Shown here: piece after piece, positions 9,201 through 16,658 of the stretch
Layout: every line of letters begins with the position of its first letter
Numbering within the stretch: the first letter of the stretch is position 1
From: Curvibacter sp. AEP1-3
GTDB lineage: Bacteria > Pseudomonadota > Gammaproteobacteria > Burkholderiales > Burkholderiaceae_C
Assembly (NCBI RefSeq): GCF_002163715.1
Contig: NZ_CP015698.1
Location: 2,520,201 to 2,584,200, forward strand
Reading direction: 5' to 3'
DNA: 64,000 nucleotides
Made by a program: the position numbers and the translations under genes
The notes under the pieces: model-generated
What the model saw: only the letters and a program-made list of their open reading frames with translations
Told to the model about the DNA's origin: nothing
Database searches by the model: none

Positions 9201-9756
9201 ACTTGACAGTGACTGCACCACCTCCGGTGCTGGTCAGATCCCCCGAAATCACCGCCTCAGTCCCCACAGTAATGGACCCTGTGGTGGATGACACATTACC
9301 GGCTGCCGTCGTCCGGTATCCCAGCAGCACGTTTCCAGAAGAGGCCGCAATGGAGCCGCCGAAAGTGGCTTGCCCGCCACTGTCGTTGACGCTTCCGGCC
9401 TGGATATTGGCCTTGATATTGGCCTGATATCCCGTAGTCAAAGTACCGGTGACGACGAGGCTGAGATCTGCAGCATTGCCCGCCGAGTTGATTACTGCAT
9501 TGTCAGTGGACAGGTTGCCATTGACAGTGATGGTGGCGGGCTTGGGTGCGTTGATCGTGACGGTGTCGCCGTTGGCGAAGGAGAAGCCGGTACAGGTGTA
9601 GTTGGACCCGCTTGCGGTACACGCGGCGGGGAGGTTACCGGGGAACACATAGTTCACCGCCATGGCGGGCAATGCTGCGCACGACAAGCCTACCCACACC
9701 AGACTGGAGCGCATGGTGGACCGGAACCATAGGAGCGCTCGGCAGAATTGAATCAT
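6274..9756 (-). CDS. mshQ: MSHA tip adhesin-like protein MshQ
   Basis: 1160 residues from the ATG that overlaps the mshP stop (TGATG). Signal peptide to about residue 34 (ends LPAMA). Residues about 35-310 are a repetitive Gly/Ser/Thr/Val region of short beta-strand units (GSITVGTEAVISGDLTST-type), like polymerising beta-solenoid proteins. Residues about 315-570 resemble a concanavalin/LamG-type lectin domain (FASGTLDTSLWN, ADGVVVVFSD, GWMGVGIDEYGNF). The C-terminal 570 residues fit the DUF6701 region typical of MshQ. A Cys-rich patch (CCGSTCGNSC) joins the solenoid and lectin regions. Large surface protein, probably presented by the pilus, with a likely carbohydrate-binding role (inferred). 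Confidence 0.9.
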   Translation of the reverse strand: MIQFCRALLWFRSTMRSSLVWVGLSCAALPAMAVNYVFPGNLPAACTASGSNYTCTGFSFANGDTVTINAPKPATITVNGNLSTDNAVINSAGNAADLSLVVTGTLTTGYQANIKANIQAGSVNDSGGQATFGGSIAASSGNVLLGYRTTAAGNVSSTTGSITVGTEAVISGDLTSTGGGAVTVKFKSQVTGTVSTSGPISIENESQIGGSVTGGTGAIQVQFKARVTGSVSSTSGTILMDNETVAGACVRSTGSAGITLNYRSSVNSVCCGSTCGNSCVTNNSTFAMPAACAVPQTCVVDSFASGTLDTSLWNALTLSGPFTPQVVTVNSQKRLRLTDNRGSEATMVQLKKWFPAAGNKAVIQFDHYVYGGNGADGVVVVFSDASVSPAPGGAGGSLGYAQLLSTSGFSGGWMGVGIDEYGNFPNSNEGRLGYPAGWTAPAGANTAAGFRANSVAVRGSGSGTSGYRLLANSGTLSPAIWSNSNTSSSGHRYRITIDNSNNVNAYVTVERDTTLTGNSYATVIPRFDILGANSGQATIPANLLMSLTGGTGGLNNIHELANLSICATYINEPGNSSAANSFDCLETGTNLPWVSSNSSTVKPLYTKLTSTNFTFDVAALKTDGTLESNYVAAGGNTKYVLAELFDNTTPAASCSAYSGPVASQVVTFASGTFSGAAGRAKTGNFIIATARSKLLCRVKECTTSACTAFTSVSPACSTDQFSVRPQQLTITAPTMSNAALTGAPSAKAGTAFALDAAAGVSSGYTGTPSIDMTKVVDHNAAVIANGTLSGSFAAGTGTKATGSSFAYQDVGNIQFQANAVVDSTFTSIDQSNSGCIAGSTSNTLSGGKYGCNIGSAASAKLGRWYPSHYSFTGTITPSCSAGGFTYMDEDALGVLLTIKAHASSGGTASATDPVVSRYTTGYTNLASVTISGDNGGTAVATSRIGSPDFPTMPNKALWNEGQWVINNSYAFSKLVSPDGPYDSFKLKAAIADTDGSTFINATNETGTTRIRYGQLRMSNVYGSELMSLPVPLEARYWNGAFYVTNTLDSCTTLNLSSIAMSGFTGNLAACETQISPTTAQTLSNGKLSGNGLVLSKPGQGNSGSVQLTMNVGSTASGSTCVSSTSSSATAANRPWFGSNPTAKATFGVYKSPLIYLRENY

Positions 9757-10151
9757 CACATCTCCACCGCAGCACTGACGCTGCGTTCCACATATGTGCC
9801 GCTACCTGAAGCGCCTGCACTGGCCTTGGACTCAAACCGGTAGACCACGATGGTGTCGACACCATCGACGTAAGTCGAGCGACTGCAGGTCACTGTGAGA
9901 ACAAAGCCTTCCACGCTGGCCGGAGCACCGGTTGGACAGTTGGCAGGACTGGCAGTGACTTGCGCCACCCCCCAACCCAAGCCGGCACGCGCTGCCCAAT
10001 ACGCGCGGGAGCCTTGCAAGTCTTGTGCAGACGTCAGCTGCTGGGCGTTGGAAAAAGTGACCATAAAGCCCCCCAGCGCAGCCAAGATCACCACCAGAAA
10101 AATGGCCGCAATGGCTGCAAAGCCGTGTTGGTGGCGCGATGTCATTTTCAT
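9756..10151 (-). CDS. mshP: MSHA minor pilin-like protein MshP
   Basis: 131 residues. The N-terminal HGFAAIAAIFLVVILAALGG is a prepilin-like hydrophobic helix with a G/F processing site but without the usual Glu at position 5 of the mature protein, as expected for MshP/GspK-type tip components. Overlaps mshO upstream (ATGA) and mshQ downstream (TGATG). Probably caps the minor-pilin complex and links it to MshQ (family inference). Confidence 0.87.
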   Translation of the reverse strand: MKMTSRHQHGFAAIAAIFLVVILAALGGFMVTFSNAQQLTSAQDLQGSRAYWAARAGLGWGVAQVTASPANCPTGAPASVEGFVLTVTCSRSTYVDGVDTIVVYRFESKASAGASGSGTYVERSVSAAVEM

Positions 10152-11047
10152 GGCGTGTTATTCACGTTGATCAGGTGGAACAAGTTGACCGTCTCGCCGT
10201 CGCGGGTGATCCCCAAGGAAACTTGTACGAGTCCATTGCGCTGTAAATCGCTGCCGTTGTAGGTGAATGCGCAGGAAGACAGATTATTGGCAATAACGGG
10301 CGCGCTAGCCAGTTGGGCCGTGGTGCCGCAGAAGCTCGTCGCGCTGTTGGTAAAAAGAGGCGCTGTTCCAGTAGTGAGCCCTGGGGTCGCCAAACGACGC
10401 AAGGTGCCACCTGTGCACACATAGGCCACCACATTCTCTTCAACAGGGATCACATGAAACCGCCGGGTGCCGGACTCCAACGGAAATTGCTTGGCGGCAG
10501 CCAACGTAATGGTGGTTTCCTCCGTGCCACTGCTGATGTCAGATGCCAAGTTGCTGACGCGGGCCACGTTGTCGCCGTTGTAGGCGGTAGCACCCGTAAT
10601 GCCGAGGTTGTAAATCGCAATCAGGTCATTGGTTCTGATTTGCTGGTCCGCGCTCCAATCCGCGTTGCGGCCCAGCATGTTGAATTTGTCGTCGGCTGCG
10701 GCAAAGTTCAGCCCCAGTCCGACGCTATCACTCGCCCCCCGGTTCTGCTCGCGGTACCGCGCACCCGTGCGCGTGGGAATGAACTCCAGGCAGGTGTCAG
10801 AACCAATGACGGTGGACGTCCTGATGCTATTCGGCAGTGCTTTGCGCAGGTCGCGCGACATACGACGTACCGCGGTGTCCGCCACGTCCGTCAACGCCGC
10901 CCGCCGCCCGCTGTCAAAGTAGGCTTCGATGGGCGCACGCATGAATACCGCCACCATGCCGCCCACGATGCCGAGGATGACGATCACCATCACCAGCTCC
11001 ACCAAAGTGAAACCGCGCTGCCGGGGGACAAAGGGCGTGCGTGCCAT
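10148..11047 (-). CDS. mshO: MSHA minor pilin MshO
   Basis: 299 residues with a class III prepilin leader: MARTPFVPRQRG, then [18 protein letters not shown] with Glu5 present. The large C-terminal domain (about 50-299) is longer than that of a major pilin and has few Cys, like GspJ/MshO minor pilins. Two base pairs after mshD and a 4-bp overlap with mshP. Inner-membrane anchored before assembly; part of the initiation complex at the pilus tip by family inference. Confidence 0.9.
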   Translation of the reverse strand: MARTPFVPRQRGFTLVELVMVIVILGIVGGMVAVFMRAPIEAYFDSGRRAALTDVADTAVRRMSRDLRKALPNSIRTSTVIGSDTCLEFIPTRTGARYREQNRGASDSVGLGLNFAAADDKFNMLGRNADWSADQQIRTNDLIAIYNLGITGATAYNGDNVARVSNLASDISSGTEETTITLAAAKQFPLESGTRRFHVIPVEENVVAYVCTGGTLRRLATPGLTTGTAPLFTNSATSFCGTTAQLASAPVIANNLSSCAFTYNGSDLQRNGLVQVSLGITRDGETVNLFHLINVNNTP

Positions 11048-11049
11048 GG

Positions 11050-11487
11050 TCAGTAGTTTGTCCGGTAACCGGTCAGGGTGATGGACTCCGGGCCTCTGCT
11101 CACCGTGACCGAAACTCTTCTGGCTGCAATACCCAACGCAGCGCTGCCATCAGTCACCGCAATGCGGACCGAATAGGCCGATACCGCCGCTGGCAGCGCG
11201 AAGTCTGCTTCGGTCTTTCCGTTGTAGTCGTCGACGTTGTCCCAAAGCGTGCGATTAGCCTCCACCACCGCCGGCGTGTCGTCCGGATCGGCATAGGCTT
11301 TTTGAAGCACTTCTTCCAGTACAGATTCGGCAACTGCAATCGCCTGCTTGCGCACCATCGGGTCCGCGCTGGATTTCACCGTGGTGTTCATCACCGACAA
11401 AATGCCTGCCAACCCGGCACTCACCACCACGATGAAGATGATCAGTTCGATCAGCGTGAAGCCGGCATGACGGTGGGGGCTATTCAT
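11050..11487 (-). CDS. mshD: MSHA minor pilin MshD
   Basis: 145 residues from the ATG giving MNSPHRHAG, then FTLIELIIFIVVVSAGLAG, a canonical prepilin cleavage site with Glu5. A start two codons upstream (MCM) is also possible, and both lie inside the end of mshC (8-14 bp overlap). The helix is followed by a short conserved region ADPMVRKQAIAVAESVLEE typical of MshD/GspI. Minor pilin of the tip complex. Confidence 0.88.
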   Translation of the reverse strand: MNSPHRHAGFTLIELIIFIVVVSAGLAGILSVMNTTVKSSADPMVRKQAIAVAESVLEEVLQKAYADPDDTPAVVEANRTLWDNVDDYNGKTEADFALPAAVSAYSVRIAVTDGSAALGIAARRVSVTVSRGPESITLTGYRTNY

Positions 11488-12001
11488 GCACATACCCAGT
11501 GACGGCCTCAATCGTGATGGATCTGGTGACGTTAGCAACCTGCAAAGTCTGGGTCGCAGCAGCAGCACCGGTGCTGCTATTCACCGGCTGGCCTAGTGCA
11601 TCGAAATTGAAACTGGTCGGGGTAACGCTGAACGCCACTCCGCTGCGTGCGCTGAGACCGGCTTCACCGGCAGGGCCCGCCAAGGCAGAACTGCAGGTGT
11701 TGCTGCCCGCCGTGTTTGCAATACGCAAACTGATGGCGTTGCTACCCAAAGTCACACATACGGTACGGCGCTGCGCAATGGCCGTTTTTTGCGCATAGCG
11801 CAAGTAGGCCATCGACTGGTCGTGAAAACCCCGAGCATAGAAATCACCCGAATTCAATATGCGCGGCACGGCATAAACGGCCAGAATCCCCAGCAAGACA
11901 ATGACCATCACCAGCTCCACCAGCGTGAAGCCGACTTGACCGCTCCGGCAAAGGGCGGCCAACTTCGATTCAGGACAGGCTGCGGTCAATTCTGGAGACA
12001 T
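11480..12001 (-). CDS. mshC: MSHA pilin-like protein MshC
   Basis: 173 residues. The prepilin segment is GFTLVELVMVIVLLGILAVY, preceded by an unusually long leader of about 24 residues (most type IVa leaders are 5-15) and no visible ribosome-binding site before the ATG. A start inside this leader is therefore possible. GspH/MshC-like body with TVCVTLGSNAISLRI. First gene of the C-D-O-P-Q block; a plus-strand ligase gene diverges from it, with a repeat element in the shared 5' region. Confidence 0.85.
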   Translation of the reverse strand: MSPELTAACPESKLAALCRSGQVGFTLVELVMVIVLLGILAVYAVPRILNSGDFYARGFHDQSMAYLRYAQKTAIAQRRTVCVTLGSNAISLRIANTAGSNTCSSALAGPAGEAGLSARSGVAFSVTPTSFNFDALGQPVNSSTGAAAATQTLQVANVTRSITIEAVTGYVHE

Positions 12002-12016
12002 GAATGGGTTAGAGTC

Positions 12017-12064
12017 GCTATGTTTTTAGGAGCTTCTCGCGCACTGTTTACCGGCGCCAGAGGC
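12017..12064 (+). repeat. 48-bp dispersed element, copy 1 (mshC / pilin-ligase promoter region)
   Basis: Begins GCTATGTTTTTAGG and ends ACCGGCGCCAGAGGC, with AGCTTCTCGCGCA in the conserved central position. It occupies about a third of the gap between the divergent mshC and ligase starts. It contains an ATG that opens into the ligase frame; this is judged accidental. Confidence 0.85.
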
Positions 12065-12130
12065 AGATTTAACCATCAAATGCCGGTGATGCAATGCACA
12101 GGCAGCTCACGCGCAAAGCTTATTCGCACT

Positions 12131-14215
12131 ATGCCCGAAACACCGGCCGTCCAGTCGCCCGAAAACAGCCGCTTTTCCGGTGATGAGAGACCGCAGACAC
12201 CTGCAAGTTCCCGTTTGGCGGCATGGATTCTGGCAGTGACTCTTGTATTGGTGCCCATATCCGGCATTCCCGGGGAGTGGGTGTTGCAGGACACACTGAA
12301 GTCAGCACTCCTGGCCTTGGGGGTGATTGGTGCCGCCCTCGCGTTCGTGTGGTCCAAACTGCAAACCAAAGAGACCGGCGTACTCCAGGTGCATGGTTTG
12401 CTGCTGTTCCCGACAGTTCTCAGCATTTACGCATTAGGCAGCATGGCCTGGTCCCACAGCTATCTGGCAGCTGTGGAGGCATGCCGTTGGGCTTTGTTGG
12501 GACTGCTGTTATGGCTCACTTTGCTGGTCCTTAACTCGAAAACCCTACCCATTTTGTTAGGGGGCATGCACCTCGGAGCGGTAGGCGCATCCATGTGGGC
12601 GGCGGCACAGTTTTGGGGTGATATGGATTGGTTTCCACAAGTGGCTGTACCGGCATCCACCTTTGCCAACCGCAACTTTTATGCGGAATACCTGATTTGC
12701 ACGCTGCCCCTTTCCGCCTACCTGTTGGTGCAGTTGAAGACGCCCCTCTGGCGCCAGCTGATGGCACTGTCGCTGGCCTTCAACATCGTCGCGCTCATGA
12801 TGACCGGCACCCGCTCCGCGCTGTTGACAGCGGGATTGGTATTGCCGCTCGTGGCATTCGGGCTTTGGCGTTTCCGCCATGCGCTGGTAGTGCGGCGCTG
12901 GAGCAGAGGTTCCAAACTCTCTGTTGCCACCGTGCTGGTGGCAGGTTTGCTCGGCTTGGGCGCGCTACCCACTGCCAACCGGACCCTGCTAGCGGAGGGC
13001 CCCGCCGTGAGCCCTCTAGAGCGCAGCCTGTTACGTGCGGGCTCAGTGGCCCGCAAAGCGGAATACACGACCGGCTCTTTCTCGGTGCGCGCCAGCATGT
13101 GGCGATCTACCGCCCGGATGATGATGGCTCACCCCTGGACCGGTGTTGGCGCGGGTGCCTGGGAGGTCCACATTCCGTTGTACCAAGGCTGGAACAACTC
13201 ACTGGAAACCGACTTTTACGCCCACAATGAGTTTTTGCAACTGCTAGGAGAGTACGGCCTGCTGGTAGGTGGAGGCACGTTGGCGGTGTTGCTGGCCTAC
13301 CTGATTCTGAGCGCCCAGCGCGTCTGGATTTCCCCCGTGCGGGGCCATGCAGGGCAGCAAGCAGCGCTGCAAGCAATGGCCTTGTGCAGCCTGCTTGGCC
13401 TGTTTCTTGTGAGTAATGCCGGTTTCCCATGGCGACTGGCCAGCAGTGGCGCCATGTTAGTCGTGGCATTGGCCCTCCTAAGTTGGTCTACGTCCCGTCC
13501 AGGCAGGCCTTTGGCGCATCGCGGTTGGAGCATTGCCCTGGCAGGGTTGGGAGTCGTATTGCTGTTCAGTGTATTGGTCAGCGTACAGGGCATGCGCGCG
13601 GAACAATACATCGTGCGCAGTGTCCAAGCCCTGAATCGCCTAGTATCCGAACCGGACATGCCTGCCGCACAGCGGGAAGCCTTGCAAATAGAAGCGTTTG
13701 CCCTGCTGAAGGAAGGCGTTGCCATTCACCCGCACTACCGCAAACTCACTTCGATTGCGGCAGACCAGTTTGCGTTGACAGGAAATTTGGAAGCGGCACT
13801 CTGGGCCCAGGACTCGGTCGCAGCGTCACGCCCGTATATTCCTGATGTGCATGCCAATCGGGTGTTGCTCAACTCTGGCCTGAAAAAGGCAGCAGAGGCC
13901 CAAGCCGCGTTTGACGCCCTACGATCTTTGCAACCCGATGCCCCACGCACCCGCGCCTTGGGCATACTCTTGCTACGGCGGGCGGGGCACGACGACCAAG
14001 CAGCACTGCAACTCAAGCACTATTTTGACGATGGCAAGGTCGAATACGACCTGGTCCGATTCGCACTGGCCATAGGGTTGGAAAACAAAAATGAGTCGCT
14101 CACCACCCGGGCCTTTCGCTTATGGGTCCAGGGCTGGCCCAGCGAAGCCAGTGCGCAGGCGGATGTTTTCCAGCTGGCACCACAGGCGTGGCGTGAACGC
14201 ATGCTGAGCCGCTAA
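12131..14215 (+). CDS. O-antigen ligase / PglL-type pilin glycosyltransferase, Wzy_C family
   Basis: 694 residues from ATG at 12131 (12080 is an in-frame alternative; no strong ribosome-binding site at either). About ten membrane helices fill residues 28-480. NRNFYAEYL (about 180-188), GTRSALL and WTGVGAGAWEVH are typical of WaaL/PglL-type enzymes, as is AHNEFLQLLGEYG with the conserved periplasmic His near residue 365. The C-terminal 180 residues are helical and TPR-like. The family transfers lipid-linked glycans to lipid A core or to pilin. Its place inside the MSHA locus, on the opposite strand between mshA and mshC, argues for pilin O-glycosylation (inferred). Confidence 0.85.
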   Translation: MPETPAVQSPENSRFSGDERPQTPASSRLAAWILAVTLVLVPISGIPGEWVLQDTLKSALLALGVIGAALAFVWSKLQTKETGVLQVHGLLLFPTVLSIYALGSMAWSHSYLAAVEACRWALLGLLLWLTLLVLNSKTLPILLGGMHLGAVGASMWAAAQFWGDMDWFPQVAVPASTFANRNFYAEYLICTLPLSAYLLVQLKTPLWRQLMALSLAFNIVALMMTGTRSALLTAGLVLPLVAFGLWRFRHALVVRRWSRGSKLSVATVLVAGLLGLGALPTANRTLLAEGPAVSPLERSLLRAGSVARKAEYTTGSFSVRASMWRSTARMMMAHPWTGVGAGAWEVHIPLYQGWNNSLETDFYAHNEFLQLLGEYGLLVGGGTLAVLLAYLILSAQRVWISPVRGHAGQQAALQAMALCSLLGLFLVSNAGFPWRLASSGAMLVVALALLSWSTSRPGRPLAHRGWSIALAGLGVVLLFSVLVSVQGMRAEQYIVRSVQALNRLVSEPDMPAAQREALQIEAFALLKEGVAIHPHYRKLTSIAADQFALTGNLEAALWAQDSVAASRPYIPDVHANRVLLNSGLKKAAEAQAAFDALRSLQPDAPRTRALGILLLRRAGHDDQAALQLKHYFDDGKVEYDLVRFALAIGLENKNESLTTRAFRLWVQGWPSEASAQADVFQLAPQAWRERMLSR

Positions 14216-14230
14216 ACCTCTGTCCAAAAG

Positions 14231-14263
14231 AAAAGCCAGTGAGGTTGCCCTCACTGGCTTTTT
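14231..14263. terminator. Bidirectional rho-independent terminator
   Basis: Perfect 10-bp stem GCCAGTGAGG/CCTCACTGGC with loop TTGC, flanked by AAAA on the left and TTTTT on the right. Lies between the convergent ends of the ligase gene and mshA and would stop transcription from both sides. Confidence 0.93.
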
Positions 14264-14295
14264 CCTGAGTTTCACGTGGCTTTCGCCACAGGAAA

Positions 14296-14703
14296 TCAAC
14301 GTACTGTGATTGCAGTAAACGAGGCGGTTACAGCCGATCCGCTGGTAGGAGTCAAAGTCAGCACACAGGAATTGGATGTGCCAGCGGTATTGTTGAAATT
14401 CGTCGCTGGGGTCGAATAGGTTCCACCGCTTGTTGGAAAATTCGAGCCTTGCAAGGTGGTTTTTGCGTCATCGCATGAATTGACTGACACGACACCTGTA
14501 CCTGTAAGGCCTCTTGCGGAAAAAGACGCATAGTTAATTGCCGAGCCGGACGACAATGCACCCGCGACGCCGGCCACAGAAGCTGCTCGCGCGTCGGATG
14601 ACAAATCCACAAACTTCGGAATCGCGACTGCGGCCAGGATGCCCAGAATCACGATCACCATCACCAACTCAATCAATGTAAAGCCGCGTTGTACTTGTTT
14701 CAT
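14296..14703 (-). CDS. mshA: MSHA major pilin MshA
   Basis: 135 residues. The start is the ATG at 14703: AGGTGG lies 5 nt upstream, and the in-frame GTG further up overlaps that ribosome-binding site. Leader MKQVQRG, then [20 protein letters not shown] with Glu5, the type IVa signature. A conserved [10 protein letters not shown] follows. The small Ser/Thr/Gly-rich head has two Cys residues (NSCDD and NSCVL) that can form the D-loop disulphide. The many Ser/Thr residues are candidate glycosylation sites for the adjacent ligase. It sits alone between a terminator and a 189-bp upstream gap, consistent with its own strong promoter. No separate mshB pilin gene is present. Confidence 0.93.
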   Translation of the reverse strand: MKQVQRGFTLIELVMVIVILGILAAVAIPKFVDLSSDARAASVAGVAGALSSGSAINYASFSARGLTGTGVVSVNSCDDAKTTLQGSNFPTSGGTYSTPATNFNNTAGTSNSCVLTLTPTSGSAVTASFTAITVR

Positions 14704-14892
14704 GGAGTCCACCTTTCAGGGAAATATGTGAGTCTGAGATCGGGTGCCCGTCAAAAGAACCGGTTCCGACTTCGCTTCGTGACTAATTCTAGGCCAATGA
14801 TGTAATTCTGTGCTTGAGGTTTATGCAATAAGTGCAAGTCTTTTCAAAGCTTTTCACAAATTTGTATTCCTCGCGTTAACGCGCGCACCGGG
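14704..14892 (-). promoter_or_regulatory. mshA upstream region
   Basis: AT-rich 189-bp gap between mshF and mshA, which must hold the major-pilin promoter and untranslated leader. It includes a perfect 12-bp palindrome CGCGTTAACGCG (14872-14883) just past the mshF stop and a possible TAGAAT -10 box near 14790 on the minus strand. No matching -35 or sigma-54 element could be assigned with confidence. Confidence 0.45.
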
Positions 14893-15414
14893 CTATTCAA
14901 GGGGCAGTCCCGCCCACATGTAAGACTGTATGGGCCGGAGTTGGGGTGCGGCGCCCGTGGTTTCTACCGTAAACCACACCGCTTGGCTGCCCGCCGGCGT
15001 ATCCAAAGCACTGATGTCCTGCGGCTTGTACCCCACACATCCACAGCGCTTATCAAACACCCACCGACCGGGCGCCACCTCTTGCAACAGAGCGGCCGGT
15101 ACTTCGCCTGCGTAATTGGCAGCCGGTTGTTGTAGCAAGTCAAAGGGGTTGGGCAGCGACGCAGAGGTAGGGGCTACGGCCTTGGCTTTGCTTGAAGCGG
15201 GAATCATGCGGTGCACGTAGTCCAGCACCAGCGCGGTTCGCAGGGCGCCTAGCGTACTCTGGACTGCGGCTCTCTCTGACTGGGCACGTACCTGCTGGCC
15301 ATAACGCCATAGAACTCCCATGACCACGGCAATGCAGAGCGCCAGCAGCCCCCACTCCACCCAGCGTGTGCTCCAGACCGGACGCGGCCCCTCAGGTATG
15401 TAGGCCGTTGCCAT
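14893..15414 (-). CDS. mshF: MSHA biogenesis protein MshF
   Basis: 173 residues. One membrane helix at about 20-40 (GLLALCIAVVMGVLWRYG), then a coiled-coil-prone stretch and a small periplasmic domain with a CGCVGY motif near residue 125. The layout matches MshF proteins, which follow mshG in MSHA loci. Separated from mshG by 3 bp, so co-translated. Function in the family is not well defined; a GspH-like or assembly accessory role has been suggested from position. Confidence 0.8.
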   Translation of the reverse strand: MATAYIPEGPRPVWSTRWVEWGLLALCIAVVMGVLWRYGQQVRAQSERAAVQSTLGALRTALVLDYVHRMIPASSKAKAVAPTSASLPNPFDLLQQPAANYAGEVPAALLQEVAPGRWVFDKRCGCVGYKPQDISALDTPAGSQAVWFTVETTGAAPQLRPIQSYMWAGLPLE

Positions 15415-15417
15415 TGG

Positions 15418-16656
15418 CTAGCCCCCGCCCTTGCCCATGGCGGCCTGGCCCATGTTCCACAAAGGCAGAAACACGCCCAAAGCCAGCAGCAACACCAACA
15501 CGCCAATCACAGCCAGTAGCACCGGTTCGATGGCAGCCGACAGGCCCTTGATGCTGTAGTCCGTTTCCCGCTCGTACATGCCGGCAATCTCAAACAGCAG
15601 GTTGTCAAGCTCGCCGGTCTCTTCGCCCACGTTGATCATTTGCAGGACGACTGGAGTGAACACACCTGTGGCCGCCGCACAACGGGAAATGCTTTCGCCC
15701 CGTTCAATGCCGTCCCGCATCTGCTCAATACGGGCACCGATAAAGGCGTTGTCCACCGTTTGCGCCACCACGGTCAGGGCCTGCACCAGCGGCACACCGC
15801 TCTGGCTGGACAAGGCAAAGCTGCGGGCAAAACGGGCCAAGGTTGCCTTGAGAATGATGTCTCCCACAATGGGAAGCTTGAGCTTGCGGGCATCCCAGCG
15901 GTAGCGGCCGGCGGGAGTGCGCAGGTAAGCGCGTATGCCCACCACCGCCCCTGCCACAACAGCCAGCAACATGGGCCACCAGTTGATCATCCAGTTCGAA
16001 AAGCCGAGCAAACCCCGCGTAATCAGCGGCAGTTCGCTGTTGAAACCGGCGAATACCTTGGCGAACACCGGTATCACAAAGATGTTGAGGATCACGATGG
16101 CGGCCGCCATCGCGATCATCACAAAGCTGGGGTAACGCATGGCCTGCTTGATGCGCTCGCGCACGTCACGCTCGAACTCCATGTGTTCATTCAGGCGCAA
16201 GAACACCTCGGTCAGGCGGCCCGTCATCTCACCCACGCGGATCATGGCGATGTAGAAGTTACCGAAGAGCGCGCTGTGGCGCGCCAGCGCAGCCGATAGC
16301 TCCCGCCCCTGGTCCAGGCTGGAGCGCACGTCCTTGAGCAGTTCCACCATCGCCGGCTTGGTCGCCGAGGCCTCCAGCCCCGCAAAGGCTCGCAAAATGG
16401 GGACACCCGCCTTGTTGAGCGTGTACATCTGCCTCGAAAAAATCAACAGGTCTTCCACGTCCACCGGCTTGCGGGTGAGGAACGCAAGCGGGTCTTTTTT
16501 CTCCTTGCTCTCTACGGCCTTGGCCAAGGCAATGTGCACCGGTGCCACACCGATGGACAGCAGCTGATCGGCTACTCCGCCCTCCGTCATGGCGTCGAGC
16601 TGGCCGCTGACAGCCTCGCCCCGGTTATTGCGTCCGCGCCAGTCGTAAATGGCCAT
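15418..16656 (-). CDS. mshG: MSHA inner-membrane platform protein MshG (GspF/PilC family)
   Basis: 412 residues, the usual length. Two GspF domains (about 65-190 and 270-395) with membrane helices at about 170-195, 220-245 and 375-400. Characteristic segments are FSRQMYTLNKAGVPIL in the first domain and FARSFALSSQSGVPLVQAL in the second, each with a GEETG/GEMTG motif. Works as the polytopic platform that MshE turns. Lies 2 bp after mshE and 3 bp before mshF. Confidence 0.95.
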   Translation of the reverse strand: MAIYDWRGRNNRGEAVSGQLDAMTEGGVADQLLSIGVAPVHIALAKAVESKEKKDPLAFLTRKPVDVEDLLIFSRQMYTLNKAGVPILRAFAGLEASATKPAMVELLKDVRSSLDQGRELSAALARHSALFGNFYIAMIRVGEMTGRLTEVFLRLNEHMEFERDVRERIKQAMRYPSFVMIAMAAAIVILNIFVIPVFAKVFAGFNSELPLITRGLLGFSNWMINWWPMLLAVVAGAVVGIRAYLRTPAGRYRWDARKLKLPIVGDIILKATLARFARSFALSSQSGVPLVQALTVVAQTVDNAFIGARIEQMRDGIERGESISRCAAATGVFTPVVLQMINVGEETGELDNLLFEIAGMYERETDYSIKGLSAAIEPVLLAVIGVLVLLLALGVFLPLWNMGQAAMGKGGG

Positions 16657-16658
16657 CT

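Noticed and set aside
12019..12130. Upstream ATG starts for the pilin ligase, including one inside the repeat element
   Set aside because: No ribosome-binding site, composition unlike coding sequence, and the ATG belongs to the dispersed repeat.
14790..14870. Possible sigma-54 promoter upstream of mshA (TTGCAC and TTGCA close together)
   Set aside because: The spacing between the GG/GC-like elements is about 2 bp too short for a -24/-12 promoter, and the GG is missing.
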